Notes under the pieces: model-generated
What the model saw: the letters and a program-made list of their open reading frames with translations, nothing else
Database searches by the model: none
Told to the model about the DNA's origin: nothing
Source: Oscillospiraceae bacterium
GTDB taxonomy: Bacteria; Bacillota; Clostridia; Oscillospirales; Ruminococcaceae
DNA length: 64,000 nucleotides
Assembly: GCA_900770195.1 (NCBI GenBank)
Contig: CAAGJI010000082.1
Span: forward strand, 1 to 64,000
Direction of reading: 5' to 3'
Made by a program: the position numbers and the translations under genes
Shown here: piece after piece, positions 8,362 to 17,059 of the stretch
Numbering within the stretch: position 1 is the stretch's first letter
How the letters are laid out: every line of letters starts with the position of its first letter

Positions 8362-9336
8362 ATGATTGACTACACAAGACTTTTCAGGCATGATGTGAAA
8401 AAAAATTCAAATATGACTTGTCTTGCAATTATTCTTTACACCATTGCTTGCTATGCAGTTGTTATTGTATCACAATTTGCACAGCTTGCATATATTTCCT
8501 TCGCATTTCCCGAAAATGAACGAGATCAACGTTTAGATGAATATATTGAAAAAGCCTCAAACAGTGCGTGGTCCACTATGGCGGGTATTCTTTTGGGACT
8601 TGTTATAATTTATCTTTTTTCAAGACGTGAAAACGTCAAATCGATTATTTTTTCAAGAAAAAGAAAAATGACTCCACAAGTCTTTTTTATGCTCTTCCTT
8701 GTTTTTATGATGCCTCAGATTCCTTCTTCATATCTTTCAACTTTTATTGAATCGGGTTTCAATATGGTCGGACTTACAACTCAGTCGGACCTTGAATGGG
8801 CAACGGGCGAAAGTACATCTGTTTCACTTTTTATCTACACATCATTTTTTGCACCTATATGCGAAGAATTGGTTTACAGAGGATATGTTATGCGTAATAT
8901 GCAGCGTTACGGAAAATCTTTCGCAATTATTTTTTCGGCTGCATTATTTGGAATAATGCATGGCAATATCCATCAGATTTTGTTTGCTTTTGTAATAGGT
9001 CTTGTTCTTGGATATACTGCTATGGAATATTCAATAAAATGGTCTATTGCTCTTCATATGATAAATAATTTTGTTTTCGGCGATTTAATGGATCGTGTTC
9101 TTAGTATAATTTTCCCTGAACAGGCAGCAAATATTGTAAGCTGGTTTATACTTCTTGCTCTTATGTTTGGCGGAATTGCTGTTTTAATTGTAAAAAGAAA
9201 AGAAATAAAACAATATTTCAATACGCTTAATTTTAAAAATAAAAGAATGTATGGCTGGGCATTTACAACACCTGCATTCATTATATTCACTGTATTTTCT
9301 GTATATCAGATGATAAGCAGCATAAGCAGACTTTAG
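8362..9336 (+). CDS. CPBP-family intramembrane metalloprotease
   Basis: This predicted multi-pass membrane protease belongs to the CAAX-prenyl-protease-like (ABI/CPBP) family. Substrates are unknown; relatives act in peptide maturation or immunity. Of 324 residues, motif 1 is EELVYRG, motif 2 FGIMHGN and motif 3 HMINNFVFG, the three metal-binding blocks of the family, all intact within at least six hydrophobic segments. I chose the ATG at 8362 because AAAGG lies about 10 bases ahead; an in-frame upstream ATG falls inside the preceding terminator. It is followed after 12 bases by a HAD phosphatase gene, so the two are probably co-transcribed. Confidence 0.9.
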   Translation: MIDYTRLFRHDVKKNSNMTCLAIILYTIACYAVVIVSQFAQLAYISFAFPENERDQRLDEYIEKASNSAWSTMAGILLGLVIIYLFSRRENVKSIIFSRKRKMTPQVFFMLFLVFMMPQIPSSYLSTFIESGFNMVGLTTQSDLEWATGESTSVSLFIYTSFFAPICEELVYRGYVMRNMQRYGKSFAIIFSAALFGIMHGNIHQILFAFVIGLVLGYTAMEYSIKWSIALHMINNFVFGDLMDRVLSIIFPEQAANIVSWFILLALMFGGIAVLIVKRKEIKQYFNTLNFKNKRMYGWAFTTPAFIIFTVFSVYQMISSISRL

Positions 9337-9348
9337 GAGGCATTTATT

Positions 9349-10020
9349 ATGTATAAACTTGCGGTTTTTGACCTTGATGGCACTATTTTAAACACGCTTG
9401 AAGACCTTGCAGGAAGCGTTAATTACTGTATGAAAAAATTCAATATGCCTGAAAGAACGATTGACGAAGTAAGACGTTTTGTTGGAAACGGAATAAAAAA
9501 ACTTATTGAAAGAGCTGTTCCGTCAGACACATCCGAGAGCCTTACAGAAGAGGTTCACGAGGCTTTCAATCAGTACTACAAACTTCATTGCAAAGATAAA
9601 ACAAAGCCATACGACGGCATAGAAGAGCTTATAACAGCTTTAAACAGCAAAGGAATAAAATCGGCGGTTGTTTCAAACAAAGCGGATTTTGCCGTTAAAA
9701 TTTTATGTGAAGATTTTTTCAGCGGACTTTTTATTGATGCTGTTGGTGAAAAAGAAAGTGAAGGCGTAAGAAAAAAGCCTGCACCTGATTCTGTAAATAA
9801 AGTAATTGAAAACTTCAAGAAAAATTTTGATTCTGAAATAACAAAAAAAGATGTTGTTTATATCGGTGATTCCGAAGTTGATATACAAACTGCAAAAAAT
9901 GCAGACGTTGACTGCATAAGTGTAAACTGGGGTTTCAAAGATAATGATTTTCTTGTAAAAAACGGTGCATCAAAAATTGTTTCAACACCAAAAGAACTTG
10001 AAAAAGCAATATTAAAATAA
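9349..10020 (+). CDS. HAD-family phosphatase (phosphoglycolate phosphatase-like)
   Basis: This 223-residue hydrolase probably removes phosphate from a small metabolite such as phosphoglycolate or pyrophosphate. Motif I is FDLDGTILNT (nucleophile Asp8, acid/base Asp10), motif II is the Ser/Asn in VVSNKADF, motif III is the Lys in RKKPAPD, and motif IV is YIGDSEVDIQTAKNA. All catalytic residues are present. The cap domain sits between motifs I and II, as in the Gph/PpaX subgroup. AGGAGG precedes the ATG, and the gene follows the CPBP protease after 12 bases. True substrate cannot be read from sequence. Confidence 0.9.
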   Translation: MYKLAVFDLDGTILNTLEDLAGSVNYCMKKFNMPERTIDEVRRFVGNGIKKLIERAVPSDTSESLTEEVHEAFNQYYKLHCKDKTKPYDGIEELITALNSKGIKSAVVSNKADFAVKILCEDFFSGLFIDAVGEKESEGVRKKPAPDSVNKVIENFKKNFDSEITKKDVVYIGDSEVDIQTAKNADVDCISVNWGFKDNDFLVKNGASKIVSTPKELEKAILK

Positions 10021-10024
10021 AATA

Positions 10025-10058
10025 AAATCCCCTGACTTTAAAAGTCGGGGGATTTTTT
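10025..10058. terminator. Bidirectional terminator
   Basis: A stem built from AAATCCCC-TGACTT and its complement (AGTC-GGGGGATTT) with A-run on one side and T-run on the other. It lies between two convergent genes and can stop both transcripts. Confidence 0.92.
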
Positions 10059-10063
10059 ATATC

Positions 10064-11470
10064 TTAGCTTCTGTTAAATACAACAAATGCTTTATATGCC
10101 GAATAAACATCAATTTTTGAAACAACTTCAAAAGGTGCATGCATTGATAAAACAGGAACACCTACATCTATTGTATCAATGTCAAGGTTTGCAATGTAGG
10201 CTGCAACAGTACCGCCGCCGCCGCCATCTACCTTGCCAAGTTCGCCTGTCTGCCAGATAACATTTTCCTTATCAAGAAGTCTGCGAACTGTGCCTGCAAA
10301 TTCTGCTGATGCATCTGATGTGCCTGACTTACCTCTTGAACCTGTAAATTTAGTAACACAAACGCCCTTGTTGATATATGCACAATTTCTCTTTTCTGTA
10401 ACAGATGGGAAATTTGGGTCAAAAGCTGCATTTACATCTGCTGAAAGGCACTGTGAAGCTGTTTTAACGTGTCTTCCCTCTGCACCAAATTCAGCAGCAA
10501 GGTCATCTATAAAATAGCTTAAATATGAAGAACAAAGTCCTGTATTGCCATCACTGCCTGTTTCTTCTTTATCTGTTAAAACTGCAACTGTTGTGTGTTC
10601 AGGATTTGGAACATCAATAACTGCCCTGAGTTCAGGATAAGCACAAACTTTATCATCGTGACCATAAGCACCTATCATACTTCTGTCAAAGCCTATATCC
10701 TGCGGATTATATGCAGGAACTGCTTCAAGTTCTGCTGAAACGAAGTCATCTTCTGTAATTCCATATTTTTTATTGAGTATATCCATTATTCTGAATTTAA
10801 CTGCTTCGCTGTCTTCATCATCTTTAAATGGTCTTGAACCAATTAAAAGATTAAGCTGTTCACCCTCAACAATTGCTGTTGCCTTTTTAGACATCTGTTC
10901 AACTGCAAGATGCGGAAGGAGGTCTGTTATAACAAAACAAGGGTCTTCAGCTTTATCACCTATTGCAACTTTGACTGTTTCACCGTTTGCTTTTATAACA
11001 ACACCATGAAGTGAAAGCGGAATTGTTGTCCACTGATATTTTTTTATACCGCCGTAATAATGGGTTTTGAAATATGCTGTTTCATTATCTTCATAAAGCG
11101 GATGCTGCTTTAAATCAAGTCTTGGTGAGTCAATATGTGCAGCTGAAAGTCTTATACCCTCTGTTATAGGAAGTTTACCTATAACTGCTGCAATAACTGC
11201 CTTGCCTCTGTTGTTCTGATAAATTTTTGTTCCTGCTTCAAGTTTCATACCTCTTTTATAAGGCACAAATCCATTCTTTTCAAGAAGTTCAACTGCATTG
11301 ATGACAAACTCACGTTCGATTTTTGATTCTGCAAGAAATTTTTTGTAATCTTCACAAAATTCATCACATTTTTTAAGTTCTTCATCTGAAAGACGATAAA
11401 CACCGTGCTTTGATTCAGACATTATTGCCTTGCGTCTTTCTTTAAATTCTTCTTTTGATTTTTCAGACAT
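10064..11470 (-). CDS. M18-family aminopeptidase
   Basis: This cytosolic zinc aminopeptidase removes N-terminal residues from peptides. The 468 residues carry the metal ligands of the family: HID in SAAHIDSPRLDLKQ, the Glu-Glu pair in TDKEETGSDGNTG, and the C-terminal His in VLSMHAPFEVVS. The start at 11470 is preferred because AAAGGA lies 9 bases ahead; an ATG six codons upstream has no ribosome site. It is the last gene of the DUF951-prfA-tsaC-coaE cluster, 15 bases plus leader after coaE, and ends at the shared terminator at 10025. Confidence 0.93.
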   Translation of the reverse strand: MSEKSKEEFKERRKAIMSESKHGVYRLSDEELKKCDEFCEDYKKFLAESKIEREFVINAVELLEKNGFVPYKRGMKLEAGTKIYQNNRGKAVIAAVIGKLPITEGIRLSAAHIDSPRLDLKQHPLYEDNETAYFKTHYYGGIKKYQWTTIPLSLHGVVIKANGETVKVAIGDKAEDPCFVITDLLPHLAVEQMSKKATAIVEGEQLNLLIGSRPFKDDEDSEAVKFRIMDILNKKYGITEDDFVSAELEAVPAYNPQDIGFDRSMIGAYGHDDKVCAYPELRAVIDVPNPEHTTVAVLTDKEETGSDGNTGLCSSYLSYFIDDLAAEFGAEGRHVKTASQCLSADVNAAFDPNFPSVTEKRNCAYINKGVCVTKFTGSRGKSGTSDASAEFAGTVRRLLDKENVIWQTGELGKVDGGGGGTVAAYIANLDIDTIDVGVPVLSMHAPFEVVSKIDVYSAYKAFVVFNRS

Positions 11471-11503
11471 ATCAAACATTCCTTTCATAAATTTTAAGTC
11501 TGC

Positions 11504-12139
11504 TTAACCGTTATAATATCTTTTGTAATAGTCAAGTATTTTTTCAGCAACTTCAGCCGCAACAAGATTTAAATTTTCTGCTGTGCTGTCGTTTTTTATT
11601 ATAAAGTCAGAATTATTTATAAAAAAATCCTGACTATGCTGTGCTTCCATACGTTCCCTTGCAGCTTTTTCTGTTATTCCGTCACGCTTCATTATTCTCT
11701 GCATTCTTAAATTTTCTTCTGCAATGACTGATATAATAAGTTCGCAAAAATCATCCGCCCTGCTTTCAAATAATGTAGGTGCATCTATTAATATTATTTT
11801 CTTCTGCATATCAGCATATTCTCTTATTCTGCATAAAATTTCATTGCTGATATAAGGATAACAGATTGAATTAAGTGCTTCAAGGTTGCTTTTTTCAGTA
11901 AAAACTTTTTTTGCAAGTGCTTTTCTGTCAAGGGTTCCATCCTGGGAAATTATTTCCCTGCCAAAAAAATCTCTGAGTTCTTTTAAACAAGGTGAACCTT
12001 TTCTCTGAACATATCTTGCAACTTTATCTGCATCAATAACCGCAAAACCTGATTTTTTAAAAACTTCGGTTATAGTGCTTTTACCTGCACCTGTCTGACC
12101 TGTCAGACCCACAACCATAACTCCGTTCAAACTGTTCAT
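11504..12139 (-). CDS. coaE: Dephospho-CoA kinase
   Basis: It phosphorylates the 3'-hydroxyl of dephospho-CoA with ATP, the final step of coenzyme A synthesis. The P-loop is GLTGQTGAGKSTI (residues 11-23), followed by IDADKVAR and the lid-region motif typical of the family; 211 residues is near normal. The start codon overlaps the stop of the preceding gene in an ATGA, with GAGGTGG seven bases upstream, so translation is coupled. Confidence 0.95.
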   Translation of the reverse strand: MNSLNGVMVVGLTGQTGAGKSTITEVFKKSGFAVIDADKVARYVQRKGSPCLKELRDFFGREIISQDGTLDRKALAKKVFTEKSNLEALNSICYPYISNEILCRIREYADMQKKIILIDAPTLFESRADDFCELIISVIAEENLRMQRIMKRDGITEKAARERMEAQHSQDFFINNSDFIIKNDSTAENLNLVAAEVAEKILDYYKRYYNG

Positions 12140-13176
12140 AATCTGACCACCTCAAATCCGGCAGCCCTTATAAGTCTGTTGTAAACAGCAAGACCAACAC
12201 CTTTTTTCTGCGGTGAATGAATATAAACTTTTTTTGCACCTATGTCATCAAGTTCCCTTAAAACAGCAAAAAGATTTCTTGCCCTCATTTCTTCTGTTGC
12301 ACCATAATGAAGAATATTTCCGCCATATTCAGTTGCTTCATCATCAAATGCAACCACATAAAGACCGTCTTCGTTTTCAAGATTATAAACATAATTTTCA
12401 AAGGCTTCTTTACTTCCTTCAACCATTATTATATCGGCTTTAGGCGAATAATGCTTATATTTCATACCCGGAGATGAAGCTTTCTGCCCCTCTGCAAGGC
12501 CTTCCGTAACAGCTTTATCTGTTATGACTTCCGCAAATTCAGAAAGCATTTCAGGGGTTATATATCCCGGTCTTAAAATTCTTATTGTTTTTCCGTCATT
12601 TTCAAATGAAATAACAGTTGACTCAACGCCTACTTTACAGCTTCCGCCGTCTGCAACGGCTTTTATTCTGCCCGATAAATCTCTGCAAACGTGTATTGCC
12701 TCGGTCGGACTCGGATAGCCCGAAATATTTGCTGAAGGTGCTGCAAGATAACAGCCTGATTTTTTTATAAGATTTCTTGTAAATTCTGCCGCCGGCATTC
12801 TTATTCCCACCGTTTCAAGTCCGCCTGATGTTTCATAAGGTATGCATTCATTTTTCGGCAAAACCATAGTAAGCGGACCGCACCAGAATTTTTCTGCAAG
12901 CTTATATGCAGTTTCGGGAACGTTATGAACAAGCTTATCAAGGTCGGACATTTCTGCAATATGAACTATAAGCGGATTGTCGCTTGGCCTGCCCTTTGCT
13001 TCATATATTTTTTTTACCGCTTTTGGATTAAGTGCATCAGCTGCAAGTCCATAAACTGTTTCTGTCGGTATTCCAACAAGTTCACCTGACTTTATAAGCT
13101 TTGCGGCATAATCAAGGTCCTCTTCACTTTCAGTCGAAAGCAAAGCTATTTTTCCATATTCATTAAGTATCTTCAT
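12136..13176 (-). CDS. Threonylcarbamoyl-AMP synthase (Sua5 type)
   Basis: It makes threonylcarbamoyl-AMP from threonine, bicarbonate and ATP for the t6A modification of tRNAs that read ANN codons. At 346 residues it is the two-domain Sua5 form: a YrdC domain with GIPTETVYGLAADA and RPSDNPLIVH, then a linker and a C-terminal Sua5 domain. The ATG at 13176 gives the family-like N-terminus; an in-frame TTG three codons earlier overlaps the prfA stop and is possible. The usual neighbour prmC is absent between prfA and this gene. Confidence 0.93.
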   Translation of the reverse strand: MKILNEYGKIALLSTESEEDLDYAAKLIKSGELVGIPTETVYGLAADALNPKAVKKIYEAKGRPSDNPLIVHIAEMSDLDKLVHNVPETAYKLAEKFWCGPLTMVLPKNECIPYETSGGLETVGIRMPAAEFTRNLIKKSGCYLAAPSANISGYPSPTEAIHVCRDLSGRIKAVADGGSCKVGVESTVISFENDGKTIRILRPGYITPEMLSEFAEVITDKAVTEGLAEGQKASSPGMKYKHYSPKADIIMVEGSKEAFENYVYNLENEDGLYVVAFDDEATEYGGNILHYGATEEMRARNLFAVLRELDDIGAKKVYIHSPQKKGVGLAVYNRLIRAAGFEVVRL

Positions 13177-13181
13177 TTTAA

Positions 13182-14258
13182 TCAAATATCCTGCTGATCT
13201 GCAAGTTTTGCAGCCTGATCTGCTGTTGCAAGTGCATCAAAAACTTCATCAAGATGACCGTTCATAATATCTTCAAGTTTGTAAAGTGTAAGGTTTATTC
13301 TGTGGTCTGTCATTCTTCCCTGTGGGAAATTGTATGTTCTTATACGTTCGCTTCTGTCACCTGTGCCTACCTGACTTCTTCTCTTGCTTGCAATTTCAGC
13401 CTGCTGCTGCTGCTGCATCATATCGTAAAGTCTTGAACGAAGAATTTTCATAGCTTTTTCTTTATTTTTAAACTGGCTTCTTTCGTCCTGACATTCAACA
13501 ACCGTACCTGTCGGAATATGTGTAAGTCTTACGGCTGATTCTGTTTTGTTAATATGCTGACCGCCTGCACCGCTTGAACGGAAAACATCTGTTTTTATAT
13601 CTGTCGGATTTATTTCAAGTTCAACATCATCAGCTTCAATAAGAACTGCAACTGTAACTGTTGAAGTGTGTATTCTTCCCTGTGTTTCAGTTTCAGGAAC
13701 ACGCTGAACTCTGTGAACACCGCTTTCATATTTAAATCTTGAATATGCACCTTCACCCTCGATTGAAAAACTTATTTCCTTAAATCCGCCGAGTTCCGTA
13801 CTGTTTGCATTAAGAATTTCCTGTTTCCATCCCTTTTCTTCCGCATACATAGTATACATTCTGTAAAGTGAATTTGCAAAAAGTGCAGCTTCTTCACCGC
13901 CTGCACCGCCTCTTATTTCAATGATAACATTCTTGTCATCATCAGGGTCTTTCGGTAAAAGCAAAATTTTAAGTTCATCGGTAAGTGTTGCATTTTTTTC
14001 TTTTAAAGAAGTAAATTCTTCCTGTGCCATTTCTCTCATTTCAGGGTCATCTGAACTTGCTTCTATCATTTCTTCCGCCTGACTAAGTTCATCTTTTGCC
14101 TTTTTAAGTTCTCTGAATTTTTCTATAATAGGAGAAAGATTTTTATATTCTTTCATAAGCTGTGCATAAAGCTTTGTGTCGGCAATTGTCTCAGGATTTG
14201 TGAGACGTTCGGAAATAGCTTCATAATTTTCTTCCATTTTAAGTAATTTTTCAAACAT
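13182..14258 (-). CDS. prfA: Peptide chain release factor 1
   Basis: RF1 reads UAA and UAG in the ribosomal A site and triggers peptide release. The GGQ motif is present in SSGAGGQHINKTESA, and the codon-recognition tripeptide of the PxT type appears as P-E-T in RVQRVPETETQGRIH, which marks RF1 rather than RF2. The start MFEKLL at 14258 has GGAGG six bases upstream; a TTG five codons earlier lies within that ribosome site. Length (358) is standard. Confidence 0.97.
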   Translation of the reverse strand: MFEKLLKMEENYEAISERLTNPETIADTKLYAQLMKEYKNLSPIIEKFRELKKAKDELSQAEEMIEASSDDPEMREMAQEEFTSLKEKNATLTDELKILLLPKDPDDDKNVIIEIRGGAGGEEAALFANSLYRMYTMYAEEKGWKQEILNANSTELGGFKEISFSIEGEGAYSRFKYESGVHRVQRVPETETQGRIHTSTVTVAVLIEADDVELEINPTDIKTDVFRSSGAGGQHINKTESAVRLTHIPTGTVVECQDERSQFKNKEKAMKILRSRLYDMMQQQQQAEIASKRRSQVGTGDRSERIRTYNFPQGRMTDHRINLTLYKLEDIMNGHLDEVFDALATADQAAKLADQQDI

Positions 14259-14276
14259 ATATATCCTCCGCAACCG

Positions 14277-14462
14277 CTATATTTCCGGTCTGTTTATTTT
14301 CTTGATATTTTTTTCTATTTTATTTCTCGGTATCATAAATTCGTGACCGCATCCGACACATCTCAGCCTGAAATCCATTCCTGCCCTAAGCACAAGCATC
14401 TCTTTGCTTCCGCAGGGATGCTGCTTTTTCATAAGCAAAATATCTCCCGGTCTTACGTCCAT
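14277..14462 (-). CDS. DUF951 family small zinc-ribbon-like protein
   Basis: A 61-residue protein matching the DUF951 pattern: MDVRPGDILLMKKQHPCG, then LRAGMDFRLRCVGCGHEFMIPR, with a C-x2-C pair and a further Cys that could bind zinc. Function is not established. It often sits beside translation genes in Firmicutes. The ATG at 14462 has AAAGGA eight bases upstream. It lies 18 bases before prfA, and its promoter at 14557-14585 probably drives the whole five-gene run to the aminopeptidase. Confidence 0.88.
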   Translation of the reverse strand: MDVRPGDILLMKKQHPCGSKEMLVLRAGMDFRLRCVGCGHEFMIPRNKIEKNIKKINRPEI

Positions 14463-14556
14463 TATCATTTTCCTTTCACATACTTCAAACTGTTGCATAA
14501 TGTGCAGAAATGTACATTTTACAATAGCATAAAGTATAAAAACGCTATACTATTTT

Positions 14557-14585
14557 ATTATACACTAAAATCGATTTTTAGGCAA
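14557..14585 (-). promoter_or_regulatory. Promoter of the DUF951-prfA-coaE operon
   Basis: Minus-strand TTGCCT (14580-14585) and TATAAT (14557-14562), spacer 17 bases, about 95 bases before the DUF951 start. Confidence 0.75.
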
Positions 14586-14709
14586 TATTTTCAGAGTATA
14601 TTTTTATCTTTTCAAGTAAAAATAATTGAAAATGCACAATTAAAAGTAATTGTAATCATTGCTTTATGTTTATTTTGATACTGAACTTTCAAGAAAAAGG
14701 AGTTTGAAA

Positions 14710-15075
14710 ATGAAAAGACTTACAGCCGAATATCTAAATGAAAATGATGCATATTTTGCCTCATTCAAGATAAAAGATATAATAAAACAGGATAAAACAC
14801 TCGATACGCTTGTTACAAAATTTGAAAACGGAAACATCTCGAACGACAATTTTCCAAAAGAAAAATTTACGCTTTTAACAACAGGAATTATAAACAATAC
14901 AGGTGTTTTCATAACTGACCCTGTAATGACTGAAATAACATCTTCTGATGTTTCGGAGGATACGCTTAAATCACGTTCGCAGCTTGCTGTTATATGCAGC
15001 GACAAAAGCGAAAAAAATGTTGAAAAAATTCTTTCTGCAACCTGCGGTGAAAACATTCATATTTCTTCTTTCTGA
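14710..15075 (+). CDS. Uncharacterised 121-residue protein
   Basis: I do not recognise a family. It is soluble, mixed charge, with no signal peptide or membrane segment, and has only two cysteines near the C-terminus. The start at 14710 has AAAGGAG eight bases upstream; the open frame extends 17 codons further but without a ribosome site. It is followed by a 7-bp hairpin without a T-run and then by the S1-domain and sigG genes on the same strand, so a link to those genes is possible but unproven. Confidence 0.7.
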   Translation: MKRLTAEYLNENDAYFASFKIKDIIKQDKTLDTLVTKFENGNISNDNFPKEKFTLLTTGIINNTGVFITDPVMTEITSSDVSEDTLKSRSQLAVICSDKSEKNVEKILSATCGENIHISSF

Positions 15076-15106
15076 ATCATATTATTTATTACAATATTAA
15101 AATAAA

Positions 15107-15124
15107 GAGCCTGTTTTCAGGCTC
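15107..15124 (+). other. Hairpin between the unknown gene and the S1-domain gene
   Basis: GAGCCTG (15107-15113) pairs with CAGGCTC (15118-15124) around TTTT. There is no T-run, so it is at most a weak terminator or an mRNA-processing or stability structure. Confidence 0.6.
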
Positions 15125-15142
15125 TCAGACAAGGAGAAAAAA

Positions 15143-16066
15143 ATGACAGACAAATACTTTCCTGAAGGAACTCTTTTAAACAAGCTTGAAAATAAAATGA
15201 TGACTTCAACAAAAGAAAATCTTATTTCAGCAATGAAAAGCAGAAAAATTCTTGAAGCAAAAGCTGTCCTTTGCGATAATATGCATAATCTGCACGTTTC
15301 CCTGCCATGTATGGAGGGAATTATCCCACGAGAAGAAGCCGCTTACGGAATTTCAGAAGGAATTGTTCGTGATATTGCAATAATTTCAAGAGTAAATAAA
15401 CCCGTTTGTTTTTACATCAAAAAAATTGAAAAAGATGAAAATGGGAAATGCAGGGCAATTCTTTCAAGAAAAGATGTTCAGATTGACTGTTTCAACAGCT
15501 ACATAAAAACACTTTCATCAGGTCAGATAATAAGGGCGGTTGTTACCCATCTTGAAAAATTCGGTGCATTTGTTGATATTGGCTGCGGAATTTCTTCTAT
15601 GATTCCGTCAGATTCAATTTCAGTTTCAAGAATATCCCACTCTTCCGACAGATTTTATAACGGTCAAAGTATTTACGCTGTTGTTAAATCATTTGACGGT
15701 GAAAGAGTTTATTTAACACATAAAGAATTGCTTGGAACATGGGAAGAAAATGTTTCAAAATTTCATCAGGGTGAAACTGTTTCGGGAATAGTAAGAAGTG
15801 TTGAAGATTACGGAATTTTTGTTGAACTTGCACCAAACCTCGCAGGACTTGCAGAATATCGTGAAGGTGTTTATGCAGGACAATCCGCAAGCGTTTATAT
15901 AAAAGCAATTATTCCCGAAAAAATGAAAATTAAACTTGTTCTTGTGGATTCATTTGACGGACCTGTTTCAGCAAGCGAACCTGCATATTCTTTTAAAGAT
16001 GAATACATAAAAGAGTGGAAGTATTCACCTGAAGAGTCATCAAAAAAAATTTTTACTGTTTTCTGA
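15143..16066 (+). CDS. S1-domain RNA-binding protein
   Basis: This 307-residue protein contains at least two OB-fold S1 repeats, one around GQIIRAVVTHLEKFGAFVDIGCG and one around GETVSGIVRSVEDYGIFVELAPNLAGLAEY. The N-terminal third (about 100 residues) may hold a degenerate S1 copy. S1 repeats bind RNA; this protein resembles the short S1-like proteins of Firmicutes rather than full ribosomal protein S1. AAGGAG precedes the ATG. It lies 63 bases upstream of sigG on the same strand. Confidence 0.85.
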   Translation: MTDKYFPEGTLLNKLENKMMTSTKENLISAMKSRKILEAKAVLCDNMHNLHVSLPCMEGIIPREEAAYGISEGIVRDIAIISRVNKPVCFYIKKIEKDENGKCRAILSRKDVQIDCFNSYIKTLSSGQIIRAVVTHLEKFGAFVDIGCGISSMIPSDSISVSRISHSSDRFYNGQSIYAVVKSFDGERVYLTHKELLGTWEENVSKFHQGETVSGIVRSVEDYGIFVELAPNLAGLAEYREGVYAGQSASVYIKAIIPEKMKIKLVLVDSFDGPVSASEPAYSFKDEYIKEWKYSPEESSKKIFTVF

Positions 16067-16072
16067 AAAGCT

Positions 16073-16101
16073 GTATTAAATTTTTTGTAGTTGGCAGAAT
16101 A
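16073..16101 (+). promoter_or_regulatory. Possible SigF/SigG-type promoter of sigG
   Basis: GTATT (16073-16077) and CAGAATA (16095-16101) lie 17 bases apart. They resemble the forespore sigma consensus GHATR and CATNHTA, each with one mismatch. sigG of Bacillus is transcribed from such a promoter. This is a weak motif match only. Confidence 0.3.
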
Positions 16102-16129
16102 TATACAAAACCAAACGGAGGTATATATT

Positions 16130-16909
16130 ATGTCATACAGCAAAGTAAACATTTCAGGAATATCAACTTCGCAACTTAAAACTATGAAAGAAGCTGAAAA
16201 AATAAGTCTCTTGGAAGAATACAAAAAAACAGGCAGCATTGAAACAAGAAACAAACTTATTCAAGGCAATTTAAGGCTTGTTTTAAGCGTTATACAAAAA
16301 TATTCAGGAAGAGGACAGGATGCTGATGACCTTTTTCAGATAGGTGTTATAGGTTTGATTAAAGCGATTGAAAATTTCGATCTTACAAAGGAAGTTCGTT
16401 TCAGTACCTATTGTGTTCCGATGATAAATGGCGAATTAAGGCGATATTTAAGGGATTTCAACCCCATTAAAATAAGTCGAACATATAAAGATACTGCATA
16501 TAAAGCATTGCAGGCAAAAGAAAAATTCATTGCAGATAACAAACGTGAACCAACAATAGAAGAAATAGCCGAAATAACAGGATTAAAAAAAGAAGATATA
16601 GTAATTTCTCTTGAAAGTATGTGTGAACCTGTTTCGCTTTATGAACCTGTTTTTTCTGATGCAGGTGACACGGTTTGCGTTATGGATCAGATTGGAGATA
16701 AAAGCAGTGCTGAAAGCTGGATAAAAAATATATCTTTTAAAGAAGCTATGAACAGTCTTGACAGGCGTGAAAAAAATATAGTTTTTTTAAGGTTTTACAG
16801 AGGCAAAACACAAATGGAAGTAGCAGAAGAAATAGGTATATCGCAAGCACAGGTTTCAAGACTTGAAAAAGGTGCAGTAAACAAAATCAGGGCAGCCGTT
16901 GAAATGTAA
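16130..16909 (+). CDS. sigG: RNA polymerase sporulation sigma factor SigG
   Basis: SigG directs late gene expression in the forespore. The N-terminus SKVNISGISTSQL matches the SigG-specific leader (NKVEICGVNTSKL in Bacillus), which SigF lacks. Region 2 contains DLFQIGVIGLIKAIENFD and FSTYCVPMINGELRRYLRD; region 4 contains EVAEEIGISQAQVSRLEKGA. The 259 residues match the 260 of Bacillus. GGAGG lies eight bases before the ATG at 16130. Unlike Bacillus, where it follows sigE directly, it sits about 11 kb from spoIIGA-sigE here. Confidence 0.93.
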   Translation: MSYSKVNISGISTSQLKTMKEAEKISLLEEYKKTGSIETRNKLIQGNLRLVLSVIQKYSGRGQDADDLFQIGVIGLIKAIENFDLTKEVRFSTYCVPMINGELRRYLRDFNPIKISRTYKDTAYKALQAKEKFIADNKREPTIEEIAEITGLKKEDIVISLESMCEPVSLYEPVFSDAGDTVCVMDQIGDKSSAESWIKNISFKEAMNSLDRREKNIVFLRFYRGKTQMEVAEEIGISQAQVSRLEKGAVNKIRAAVEM

Positions 16910-16911
16910 AA

Positions 16912-16951
16912 AACAAGGGTGCATCAGTTGATGCACCCTTGTTATATTTTT
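16912..16951 (+). terminator. sigG terminator
   Basis: A perfect 15-bp inverted repeat (16912-16926 and 16929-16943, core AAGGGTGCATCA) followed by ATATTTTTA. Confidence 0.93.
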
Positions 16952-16975
16952 ATGCTTAAATTTATAAGTAAAGAA

Positions 16976-17031
16976 CCCCTCCACCGTTTTTGGTGGTCTC
17001 CTACCCTTTCAGTGGAGGCTATAAATGGGTA
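16976..17031. other. Compact structured non-coding element
   Basis: Between the convergent sigG and aspartate kinase genes. CCTCCAC (16978-16984) can pair with GTGGAGG (17012-17018), and TACCC (17002-17006) with GGGTA (17027-17031); the order is interleaved, so together they form an H-type pseudoknot. A third hairpin, CCACC (16981-16985) with GGTGG (16992-16996), competes with the first. It is more GC-rich than its surroundings. It could be a small RNA, a 3' UTR structure of the aspartate kinase mRNA, or the remnant end of an IS200/IS605-type element. Confidence 0.55.
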
Positions 17032-17059
17032 TTTTTCACTTTAATTTGCAAGCTTATCC

